DNA from: an uncultured Alphaproteobacteria bacterium
GTDB taxonomy: Bacteria > Pseudomonadota > Alphaproteobacteria > Caulobacterales > Hyphomonadaceae
NCBI GenBank assembly: GCA_903831255.1
Contig: CAIKWZ010000043.1
Location: 157,116 to 221,115, forward strand
Direction: 5' to 3'
DNA length: 64,000 bases
The notes beneath the pieces are model-generated. The model worked only from the letters and a program-made list of their open reading frames with translations. It was not told where the DNA came from and made no database searches. The position numbers and the translations under genes are program-made. Below, piece by piece: positions 24,272-32,043 of this stretch (its first letter is position 1; each line of letters opens with the position of its first letter).

Positions 24272-25174
24272 ATGAACCGTCAGTTCGCCGCGCGCCTCAG
24301 CGCTTGCTGCCTCGTCGCTTTGTGTGGGGGAGGAGCGTTCGCGCAGAACCCGGCCCCGAAGCTTGACGCAGACCCCGTGCTTTATGTCGTCCGCGACAGC
24401 GACACCACGATCTACCTTTTTGGAACCGCGCATCTCCTTCCCCCGAATCTCGACTGGTTCAACGATGAGGTGAAGAGGGCGTTCGACGACAGTCAGGAAC
24501 TCTATCTCGAAATCATCCAGCCCGGGGATCCATCCGAGCTGGCGCCCTTGATGTCGAAGCTCGCCATCGACCCGGACGGTCGCAAGCTCTCCGGTCAGCT
24601 CGATAAGCAGCAACGGAAGATCGTCTCCGAGGGTCTCAGAGAATTCGGTATGAGGCTGGAGCAGATCGATCCGCTCGAACCCTGGGCCGCGGGAATTCAG
24701 GTCGCAGTGCTCCTCGCTGTGTCTGCAGGTCTTGATCCGGAAACCGGCGCTGAGACCGTCCTCGAAGCCCAGGCTGAGGGACAGGGAAAGACAATCCTGG
24801 CGTTCGAAACTGTCGAGGAGCAGATGACAATCCTCGACGGCCTGCCGAAGGACGAGCAGATCTCTTCCCTGGTTGAGACACTGCGCGATGTCGATCAGGC
24901 GAAGAAGGATCTCTCCGATCTTATCGTGAGCTGGGCGGAAGGTGATCCTGAGCGCACCGCTGCGCTGATGAACAAGGGCCTGGAGCAGACCCCAGAGACG
25001 GCGCGCATGCTTCTATTCGACCGCAATGAACGATGGGCGGCGAAGATCTCTGAACGCATGAACCAGCCCGGAACGGTGTTCGTCGCCGTGGGGGCCGGGC
25101 ACCTCGACGGCAAGGGCGGTCTCAATGAGAAGCTGGCCCAAAGAGGGTCGGCGCCTATGCGGGTCCTCGAGTGA
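24272..25174 (+). CDS. TraB/GumN family protein, secreted
   Basis: The 300-residue protein has a signal peptide (about 1-25) followed by the TraB/GumN fold. The first motif FGTAHLLP carries GTAH at 51-54, and the C-terminal motif AVGAGHLDGKGGL lies near 273-285; these are the conserved His/Gly motifs of the family, which is related to Tiki metalloproteases. The Glu of the second motif (LYLEI) is near 76. Members are thought to be metal-dependent peptidases. It is preceded by GAAGGGAACATAGTT and follows the XRE unit in the same direction, possibly with its own promoter. Confidence 0.9.
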   Translation: MNRQFAARLSACCLVALCGGGAFAQNPAPKLDADPVLYVVRDSDTTIYLFGTAHLLPPNLDWFNDEVKRAFDDSQELYLEIIQPGDPSELAPLMSKLAIDPDGRKLSGQLDKQQRKIVSEGLREFGMRLEQIDPLEPWAAGIQVAVLLAVSAGLDPETGAETVLEAQAEGQGKTILAFETVEEQMTILDGLPKDEQISSLVETLRDVDQAKKDLSDLIVSWAEGDPERTAALMNKGLEQTPETARMLLFDRNERWAAKISERMNQPGTVFVAVGAGHLDGKGGLNEKLAQRGSAPMRVLE

Positions 25175-25248
25175 TCGTCTCACGCGTCGCAGGCCGCGTC
25201 TGTCCCCTCCGGGCGCGCGTGCGGCTGGAGCCTCCCGCCCTGGGACCT

Positions 25249-26640
25249 TCAGTCGGGCGCGCGCGTTCCCGGAGAGGCTGCCGAGCCCGCAGCCGCGAGG
25301 CTGGAGTTGGTGGCGGCGAAATACCGGATGTAGGATCGCAGTCTCTGGGTTTTCGCGCGGATGACTGCGATTTCGGCGAAGGCGGCGAGCCTCTGCGCCG
25401 TGATCACCTCAGGAAGCTGGCCTGCGCCCAGCTCATAGGTTTTGCGCTCCAGCCGAAGCGTTTCAACCGCGAGGTCGCGGGCCCGCTCCTGCCGGCGTAG
25501 ATCCTCCTGCGCCGTCTCGATCGCCGAGAGAGCGTCTGCGGCCTCGGCGAAGGCCCGCAGAACCGCCGCCTGCAGGCGTGCGTCGGCCTTGTCGATCTCG
25601 GCCTCGGCGCGCCGGACATCGGCGTGCAGACCCTTTCGGTTGAACACCGGCAGGGTCAGGCTGGGTCCGAAGCTCCAGCCGGTGGCTGAATAGCCGAAGA
25701 GATCTTCAGGGTTGAGAGCGGTCTGGACGCTTCGCGCTCCGATCCGGATGCGGGGATAAAGAGCGGATGCGCGCAATGCGCGGTCTGCGTCCGCCGCCAT
25801 CAGAGCGGCCTCGGCGGCCCTGATGTCGGGGCGGGCCCGCAGGACGTCGCCGGTCGCCTCGACCGGCACATGGGTGAGCGCGCTGAAGTCGACAAGCGAC
25901 AGGTCGGGCCCCTCACCCGGTCTCGCCTGCGCCCCTGCGAGCATGGCGAGCGCATGACGCGCCGACGCCTCCCTCCCGAGAAGACCCGGCAACAGGGCTT
26001 CGTCCTGGGCGATCAGCGAACGCACGCGCGTGCGATCGATCTCGCCGCTGGCGCCGGCGGCGATGGATCGTTCGACCAGATTGAGAGTGGTTGTTCCGCC
26101 TTCGAGGATGCGTTGCAGCATCTCGCGTTCGGCGCGTGCGCCTGCGAGATCGACGGCCCTGGCGGCGATCTCAGCGGCGAGCATCAGCCGGGCCGCATCG
26201 AGGCGGTACGCCTCGGCGTCGATCCGCGCCGATGCCCCGGCGCGAACGGCGTCAGTCTCTCCGAAAAGGTCGAGATCGTAGGATGCTGAGCCGCCGAACG
26301 AGTAGCGCGTGAGCGTGCGGCTCGGAAATCCCTTGAACCCGAATGAGGTCCCGTTGATGCGACCGCGATTGAGGTCGCCTTCGAGCATGACCGATACGCC
26401 TGTTGACGCCTCAGCGGCTTCGCCTATCGCCCGCATGGCTTCGAGACTGGCGTCCGCCTCGCGCAGGGACGGGTTGGCCTCAAGGCCGCGGACGATCAGC
26501 GCCTCGAGGGTGCGCGATCCGAGGTCCTTGGTCCACGCCGGAGGGGTCGGCGGTTCGGGCGTCTGCGTCGCAACGGGGGCGCTGGAGGCGCATCCGGCTG
26601 CAAGGAGCAGCATGACTGAGGCGAGCCTAATCGACTGCAT
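25249..26640 (-). CDS. Outer-membrane efflux lipoprotein (TolC/NodT type) of the DHA2 pump
   Basis: I choose ATG 26640 (463 residues) because GAGGA lies 9 bases upstream; the ATG at 26649 directly abuts the same purine run. A lipoprotein signal (LASVMLLLAAGCASS) precedes two OEP domains with heptad-rich helices (for example LARAADA-type alanine helices near 380-440 and the LRARPDIRAAEAALMAADAD motif near 265-285, the family signature). It forms the exit duct for the adjacent EmrAB-like pump. It overlaps the upstream permease gene by 14 bases. Confidence 0.93.
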   Translation of the reverse strand: MQSIRLASVMLLLAAGCASSAPVATQTPEPPTPPAWTKDLGSRTLEALIVRGLEANPSLREADASLEAMRAIGEAAEASTGVSVMLEGDLNRGRINGTSFGFKGFPSRTLTRYSFGGSASYDLDLFGETDAVRAGASARIDAEAYRLDAARLMLAAEIAARAVDLAGARAEREMLQRILEGGTTTLNLVERSIAAGASGEIDRTRVRSLIAQDEALLPGLLGREASARHALAMLAGAQARPGEGPDLSLVDFSALTHVPVEATGDVLRARPDIRAAEAALMAADADRALRASALYPRIRIGARSVQTALNPEDLFGYSATGWSFGPSLTLPVFNRKGLHADVRRAEAEIDKADARLQAAVLRAFAEAADALSAIETAQEDLRRQERARDLAVETLRLERKTYELGAGQLPEVITAQRLAAFAEIAVIRAKTQRLRSYIRYFAATNSSLAAAGSAASPGTRAPD

Positions 26641-28147
26641 GGATCTCATTCCTCGGGGGTGGAGCGGCAGGCCGGCGCATGAAGGCGACGAGCGGAAGAA
26701 GGATGAGCGTCAGAAACATGGCCACGCGGAAATCGTTGACGTACGAGATCATCGCCGACTGCCGGGCCGCCTCGGAGATCCATGGCGCGAGGGTCTCCAT
26801 CCCGCCGCCGGCCCCGCCGGGCAGGTTCGGATTGTCAGGTCGAACATTCTCGATCAGGCGGCCATAGGTCGACTGGGAGTTCGAGATGAAGAGCGCCTGC
26901 ATCCCCGAAATGCCGATCGCCGATCCCATTGAGCGAACCAGGGTGAAGATAGCGGATGCATCGGTTCGTTGCTCCGAGCCGATACTGGCGAAAGCGAGCG
27001 TATTGGACGGGACGAACACCAGGCCGAGGCCGAACCCCTGAACCAGGCCGGAGACAGTGATCGGCATCGGACCCATGTCGAGCGTGAACAGGCTCATCTG
27101 CCAGAGGGAGAGAGCATTGATGAGAAATCCCGAGACAAGAAGGTATCGGGGATCGATACGCGAGGCGAGGCGTCCGGCGACGACCATGGAGAGGACCATC
27201 CCGATCCCTCGCGGCATCGTCACGAGACCCGTAGTCACGATCGGATATCCCATGAGGTTCTGCATCATGGGAGGAAGCAGCGCGAGGCTTGAGAACATCA
27301 GGACCCCGGTCAGAAGGCCCACCGCGCACCCCAGCATGAAATTCGAGTCGGCAAAGAGGCTGCGGGCGAAGAAGGGGCGTCGCGCCGAAAGCGTTCGCCA
27401 GATGAAGTAGTAGAGACCCGAGGCGCACAGAAGGCCGTAGAGGCGGATTTCGTTGGAGGCGAACCACTCCTCGCCCGGGCCCCGGTCAAAGATCATCTGG
27501 AGCGAGACGATAAACAGGGCGAGGGAGGCGAAGCCGGAGAAGTCGAAGGGTTGCTTTTCCGCGGCGGTCTTTTCGGGGAGAAAGGTCATCACCCCGAGAA
27601 AGGCGAGAATGCCCACAGGCAGATTGATCAGAAACACCCAGCGCCAGTTGAGGCTTTCGGTAATCCACCCCCCAAGGGCCGGTCCCAGAATAGGCGCGAG
27701 AACGACCCCGGCGCCGAAGATGGACATGGCCTCAGCGAACTTTTCCGGAGGGTTGATGTCGAACAGGATCGCCTGGGCGAGAGGAACGAACGCCGCGCCG
27801 GACAGGCCCTGAACGATACGATAGAGGATCATCTGCTCGATGGTGATCGCCGTTCCGCACGCGAGCGAAGACAGGGTGAAGGCCGCGATAGCGGTGAGCA
27901 TCACCCGCTTCCGGCCGAAACGTCCGGCGAACCAGCCCACAAGCGGCGTGCCGATCGCCTGAGCGACGATGAAGGATGTCAGAACCCAGGTGATCTGGTC
28001 GATCCCGGCGGACAGCCCCCCCTGCATGTGAGGCAGAGCCACGTTGGCGATGGTGCCGTCGAGGGTATACATCGTCGTCGCCAGCATGACCGAAAGGGTC
28101 AGCGGGCCGCGGGCGATGCGCGGGGAGGCCGCCTCAGTCACGGTCAC
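26627..28147 (-). CDS. emrB: DHA2 family MFS drug efflux permease (EmrB type)
   Basis: The 506-residue protein has 14 predicted transmembrane helices and the DHA2 signatures: MYTLDGTIANVALPHMQGGL in helix 1, WVLTSFIVAQAIGTPLVGWF, the motif A loop GWFAGRFGRKRVML, and GPALGGWITESLNWRWVFLI (motif C). It exports hydrophobic drugs with proton antiport. A GTG start overlaps the stop of the adaptor gene. The downstream OMF and upstream adaptor and MarR regulator complete a tripartite pump operon. Confidence 0.95.
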   Translation of the reverse strand: MTVTEAASPRIARGPLTLSVMLATTMYTLDGTIANVALPHMQGGLSAGIDQITWVLTSFIVAQAIGTPLVGWFAGRFGRKRVMLTAIAAFTLSSLACGTAITIEQMILYRIVQGLSGAAFVPLAQAILFDINPPEKFAEAMSIFGAGVVLAPILGPALGGWITESLNWRWVFLINLPVGILAFLGVMTFLPEKTAAEKQPFDFSGFASLALFIVSLQMIFDRGPGEEWFASNEIRLYGLLCASGLYYFIWRTLSARRPFFARSLFADSNFMLGCAVGLLTGVLMFSSLALLPPMMQNLMGYPIVTTGLVTMPRGIGMVLSMVVAGRLASRIDPRYLLVSGFLINALSLWQMSLFTLDMGPMPITVSGLVQGFGLGLVFVPSNTLAFASIGSEQRTDASAIFTLVRSMGSAIGISGMQALFISNSQSTYGRLIENVRPDNPNLPGGAGGGMETLAPWISEAARQSAMISYVNDFRVAMFLTLILLPLVAFMRRPAAPPPRNEIHAVD

Positions 28148-29193
28148 TCTCCGGGGGCGGTGGTGTCGACGCGGACATGAGCGGACAGACCCGCCGTCAG
28201 GCGCGCATCGGCGGGCGGATCGACGAACTCAAGCCTGACCGGCACGCGCTGAACGACCTTGACCCAGTTGCCTGAGGCGTTCTGCGCGGGCAGGGCCGCA
28301 AAGACGGCGCCGGTGCCCGGGCTGAACGAGGCGATGCGGGCCTTGAGGGGCTGGTTTCCGAGGGCGTCCAGACGGATGTCCGCGCTCTGGCCGTCGCGCA
28401 TCCGGGCGATCTGATCTTCCTTGAAGTTCGCCTCCACCCAGGGATCGCCCGAGACCAGCCAGAACAGGCTCTGACCAGGATTGACGAAGGATCCGGGCTG
28501 GACCTGCTCGACACGCGTGACGATCCCCGCCGAGGGGGCGAGGATCGCGGTGTGTGAGAGGGCGATCCGGGTGCGTGTCAGGCGCGCCTGAGCTTCAAGC
28601 ACAGCCGGGTGCTGATCGATGGGGATCGACGGATCTCCGCCATTGGCGCGCGCCGCCGCCACAGCCTGACGCGCCGAGGCCAGAGAGGAGAGGGCCTCGC
28701 TCACGGCGTGATCGGCTGACTCCATCTTCTGACGCGATGTAAGACCTTCAGCGCCCAGCGCGTCGGCGCGCGTCTTTTCCGCCCGCGCATATTCCAGACG
28801 GTCCTCAGCCGCAGACACGGCGAGGACCCTGAGCCGGTAATCCTCCCTCAGCGCCGATACGCGTTCGCGGGCGGACTTAAGCTGAGCGTCCGCCTGGGCG
28901 AGGTCGGCCTCGAACGAAGCGGCATCCAGAGAAATCAGTCTCTCTCCGGCTTCGACCCGCTGGTTCTCCTTCACATGAACCGCGATGATCCGGGCGCCCA
29001 GCGCCGCGCTGATCGCGGTTCGCGAAGCCTGGACATAGGCGTTGTCCGTTTCCTGATAGCGATGAGGCGAAAGAGCGTACCAGGCGAACGCTCCCAGCGC
29101 TGCGATCGGAAGGGCGAGCAGTATCCCGGTTCGTATGCGGCTCGCCGGAGTTGTGCGTGCGGTCTTCGACGAGAGATCGGATGATCCGTCCAT
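28144..29193 (-). CDS. emrA: HlyD/EmrA membrane fusion protein
   Basis: The 349-residue adaptor has one N-terminal membrane segment (GILLALPIAALGAFAWYALS), the lipoyl/barrel entry ETDNAYVQASRTAISAALGA, a coiled-coil hairpin (about 95-190) and the second lipoyl half (LSHTAILAPSAGIVTRVEQV), followed by a beta-barrel domain. The ATG overlaps the MarR stop by one base. It bridges the DHA2 permease and outer-membrane duct. The lineup is the standard EmrA architecture. Confidence 0.95.
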   Translation of the reverse strand: MDGSSDLSSKTARTTPASRIRTGILLALPIAALGAFAWYALSPHRYQETDNAYVQASRTAISAALGARIIAVHVKENQRVEAGERLISLDAASFEADLAQADAQLKSARERVSALREDYRLRVLAVSAAEDRLEYARAEKTRADALGAEGLTSRQKMESADHAVSEALSSLASARQAVAAARANGGDPSIPIDQHPAVLEAQARLTRTRIALSHTAILAPSAGIVTRVEQVQPGSFVNPGQSLFWLVSGDPWVEANFKEDQIARMRDGQSADIRLDALGNQPLKARIASFSPGTGAVFAALPAQNASGNWVKVVQRVPVRLEFVDPPADARLTAGLSAHVRVDTTAPGE

Positions 29194-29666
29194 CAGCAGG
29201 GGTCCTCTTCGAGGTCGTGAGCCGGTGCGGTCTCCATGGCCGACAGTCGGGCGTGGAGCGTCTCCAGGGTAGATTTGAGTTGGGCGATTGTTGTTTCGTC
29301 CATGCCGGCGAAGCAGCGGGCCTGGAACTCCTGGGCCCGGCGGCGAAGCGCGGGCATGCGCTCCCAGGCCGACGGCGTCAGATAGATACGCCAGGCTCTG
29401 CGATCGGCGGCGTCGGCGCGCCGTATCACCCAGCCGTCGCGCTCGAGCCGATCGATCATTTCACCGACGGCGACGCGGGAGACGGCGAGGCCGCGGGCAA
29501 GGGCCGCCTGGGTTTGTCCGTCTTCACGCACGAGAAGACCCAGAGCGCGCCAGGAAGCGCCGGAGAGGCCGTCGGAGGCGACGTCGGCGTCGAACCTCAT
29601 CCGCGCAAGGCGGGTCACATCTCCCAGCAGAAAGCTGGTCTCGGCGATGAGGGCGGACTGAGACAC
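29193..29666 (-). CDS. MarR family repressor of the efflux operon
   Basis: The 157-residue product has a winged helix with QTQAALARGLAVSRVAVGEM (recognition helix) and the wing RADAADRRAWRIYLTPSAWE, plus N- and C-terminal dimerisation helices. It is first in the operon and would repress the whole pump until an antimicrobial ligand binds. The start is GTG at 29664-29666 with only a weak ribosome site. A nested dyad lies 13 bases upstream. Confidence 0.94.
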   Translation of the reverse strand: MSQSALIAETSFLLGDVTRLARMRFDADVASDGLSGASWRALGLLVREDGQTQAALARGLAVSRVAVGEMIDRLERDGWVIRRADAADRRAWRIYLTPSAWERMPALRRRAQEFQARCFAGMDETTIAQLKSTLETLHARLSAMETAPAHDLEEDPC

Positions 29667-29678
29667 GGCGACACGAAC

Positions 29679-29709
29679 ACAAACGAACTGTAATGCCCGT
29701 TACGTTTGT
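29679..29709 (-). promoter_or_regulatory. Candidate MarR operator: nested dyad
   Basis: ACAAACG (29679-29685) pairs with CGTTTGT (29703-29709), and inside them GTAA (29690-29693) pairs with TTAC (29700-29703) around TGCCCG. The site lies directly upstream of the MarR start and partly over a promoter whose -35-like TTGACA/TTGACC elements are at about 29719-29731 on the minus strand. Confidence 0.55.
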
Positions 29710-29728
29710 CGCCGGTCAATTGTCAAGG

Positions 29729-29743
29729 GCCTTACAATAAGGC
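29729..29743 (-). other. GCCTTA-CAA-TAAGGC hairpin between M61 and MarR genes
   Basis: Six-base perfect arms around three bases. It lies downstream of the M61 gene end and upstream of the MarR promoter, so it may be a short terminator-like element for M61 or a second operator half. No T-tract follows, which weakens the terminator reading. Confidence 0.35.
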
Positions 29744-29783
29744 GCCTTGTCATTGAGGGTCTTAGCCGTTCGCCGGCGATCGG

Positions 29784-31715
29784 TCAGTCCTTTCTCGGGG
29801 CCAGAATATCGTCGAGGTGCGCGGGGGTTCCTTCGATGCGTTCAAGATGCGGATAACGAGCGCCTCCGGCGTAAGCGAGCGTCACCGTCCGGAACGCCTC
29901 TCCGGTCCGCAGCAGGAGCTGAACGGGAGCGCCGGCCGATGTGGCCGCCACCGCCTCGCGCAGGCGCGATGGGCTGAAGGCCTCCCCATTGACCGCCGTG
30001 ACGGTCGAAAGGGTCGTCAGGCCCGCCTCGAAGGCCGGACCGCCCCAGTTGACCGCGGTGATCTTGCCGTTGCCGTCGACCGCCAGCCCGATCGAGTAGG
30101 TGAGGTTGGCGCCCCGCGACCGGGCTTCTGTCGCCTGAAAATACGCGTTGGGGGTTGGCCTGAAAACGAGGCGATAGCCTCCGCGGGCCAGTCCTTCGAG
30201 CGGCGCATTGACCGCCACTGTCTCAACGCGGGTCTTGAAGAAGGCGTCCCAGTCATAGGGTTGAACCCGGTTCAGGGTCGCAACCACATCCTTGTAGGTA
30301 TAGGTGAGCTGGCCCCAGTCCCCGTCATCGACCCCGAAGAACGCAGCGGCGAAATCATCGAGCGAGCGCTCACCCTTCGAGAGATCCCGGATCAGCGTGT
30401 CGGCGTCGAGCCAGATGAGCTGACCTTCGGAGTAGTAATCTTCGCTTCGCTGCCAGCTTCCCCAGGGCAGAGACCGTCGGGCCGCGATGATCGGGTCGTT
30501 GGTCGTATCGAGGAGCGGGCGCCAGGACCGACCCGGCCGGCCCTCTCCGTAAAGCGCGGCGACGCCTGCGAGCACATCGAGCGCCTCCTGACGCGTGTAG
30601 AAGCCGGCCCGGGCGGCGAGGACGGTGCCCCAGTACTGCGTCTGTCCCTCATAGACCCACATCAGGGAGTTGCGCATGGGCGTGTTGAGCGTGGGCGTCC
30701 AGAGATCAGCTGGACGCCTGTATTTGCCGTTCCAGGAGTGGACGTATTCATGGGCGAGCAGGTCGCGGCTGATATAGCCGGTATCCCAGTCCCGGAAAAA
30801 ACCGCTCGAGACCCCGTTATCGCTTGACCGGGCGTGTTCGATGCCGGCCCCTGAGAGCCGGTCGCTGACCGAGAGCAGGAAGTCATAGTGATCGAACTGA
30901 CGGGAGCCGAAGAGCCGGTCCGCCTGACGCACCAGCTCCCGCAGGACGCCGACCGCTTTTTCGCTCATCACAAGTTGTTCAGGCTCATCGGCCATGGCGT
31001 TGAGAGTGACCCTCGAGCGTCCGCCCGGATCGAGGTCGAGCTTGGTCATGTGCTTGCCCGCAAACAGCGGACTGTCGACGAGGGTCTCATAGGAGACTGT
31101 CTTGAAGCGGACTGTTGAGCCCTCCCGGCTCTCGGTCTCGAGGGCGGTGGCGTAATCCCATCCTTCAGGCAGGCGAACCGAGACATCGAAAGGGATGTTC
31201 CGGATGAAGTATCCGGCCGGATAGAGCGGGGCGACATACCAGTTGAGGCGCAGCATCTCGCCGGTGACCATGACCGGACCCTGCGCCGCCTCGATCGGGG
31301 TCAGGAAGGCGGCTTCGACCTCCAGCGACTTGACCCCCTTGGGCACATCCACGTGAAACGTGAACACATCGCCCGGGTCGCGCGTCCAGGCGAGCTCCCG
31401 ACCTCCGCCGACAATCTTCAGGCCGGCGTAATTGTAGATGGGCCCCCGCGGGGCGTGATTGCCCGGAATCCACTGCGCGTAATGAAGGCTCATCCGCCCA
31501 GCCTTGGGCGCAGGAATGCTCTGACGGATCGTCCAGATCTTCTGGTCGAGGTCCGTCACATCCAGTTCGAGGCGTACCGTCCCGGGGAAGGCGACGTCCC
31601 GCGCCGCCGGTATGGTCTGGGCGATGCGAGCAGGCTGAGGCTCTCCTCGCGGATCGGCGGCGACAGGCGCGCCGGCGAGCATCAGCGCGGCAGCGAGAAG
31701 AAGGGCGTGTTTCAC
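29784..31715 (-). CDS. M61 family glycyl aminopeptidase-type metallopeptidase, secreted, PDZ C-terminus
   Basis: I choose GTG 31715 (643 residues), preceded by AAGGGAGC; upstream frame extension has no signal. A signal peptide (about 1-20, VKHALLLAAALMLAGAPVAA) precedes the M61 beta domain. The catalytic helix is LLAHEYVHSWNGKYRRP (His about 320/324) with the third-ligand Glu in MWVYEGQTQYWG (about 352). A C-terminal PDZ domain (about 520-615, NLTYSIGLAVDGNGKITAVN) follows. It cleaves N-terminal Gly or Ala from peptides in the periplasm. No obvious operon partner. Confidence 0.93.
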   Translation of the reverse strand: MKHALLLAAALMLAGAPVAADPRGEPQPARIAQTIPAARDVAFPGTVRLELDVTDLDQKIWTIRQSIPAPKAGRMSLHYAQWIPGNHAPRGPIYNYAGLKIVGGGRELAWTRDPGDVFTFHVDVPKGVKSLEVEAAFLTPIEAAQGPVMVTGEMLRLNWYVAPLYPAGYFIRNIPFDVSVRLPEGWDYATALETESREGSTVRFKTVSYETLVDSPLFAGKHMTKLDLDPGGRSRVTLNAMADEPEQLVMSEKAVGVLRELVRQADRLFGSRQFDHYDFLLSVSDRLSGAGIEHARSSDNGVSSGFFRDWDTGYISRDLLAHEYVHSWNGKYRRPADLWTPTLNTPMRNSLMWVYEGQTQYWGTVLAARAGFYTRQEALDVLAGVAALYGEGRPGRSWRPLLDTTNDPIIAARRSLPWGSWQRSEDYYSEGQLIWLDADTLIRDLSKGERSLDDFAAAFFGVDDGDWGQLTYTYKDVVATLNRVQPYDWDAFFKTRVETVAVNAPLEGLARGGYRLVFRPTPNAYFQATEARSRGANLTYSIGLAVDGNGKITAVNWGGPAFEAGLTTLSTVTAVNGEAFSPSRLREAVAATSAGAPVQLLLRTGEAFRTVTLAYAGGARYPHLERIEGTPAHLDDILAPRKD

Positions 31716-32043
31716 GAGTGGGAGCTCCCTTGTCGGCGCCGGGCCGTGGGCCGGGCGTGCTGTGGACCGAGATAACCCGTCAGAGCGGAAGATGACAACG
31801 AGCGGGGCGTAACTTCCCGCCAGGCGCAGAGATTGGCGGCGCCTGCTTATCTCCATCCTCTCTGGGGACGGACGACGGGCTTCCGCCCTCAGGATTGTGA
31901 ACACTGATCGCAAGGACGCTGCCTCCTCCCGGGGGCGAGGGGGCTTGTGAACAGTCCGGATATCGCCAAAGTGACGGCCGCAAACGGGTCTGAAGCGGGC
32001 TGCGCGCGCGCACGATCGTCAGATAGGGCAGGGAGAGACACGC
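31716..32043 (+). other. Divergent intergenic region of M61 and MHS transporter genes
   Basis: This 328-base region holds the promoters of both divergent genes. I see no gene. The 9-base word TTGTGAACA occurs twice, 50 bases apart (31895-31903 and 31945-31953), in direct orientation, and could be a regulator site. The last 15 bases contain GGGCAGGGAGAGA, the ribosome-binding site of the transporter. Confidence 0.5.
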
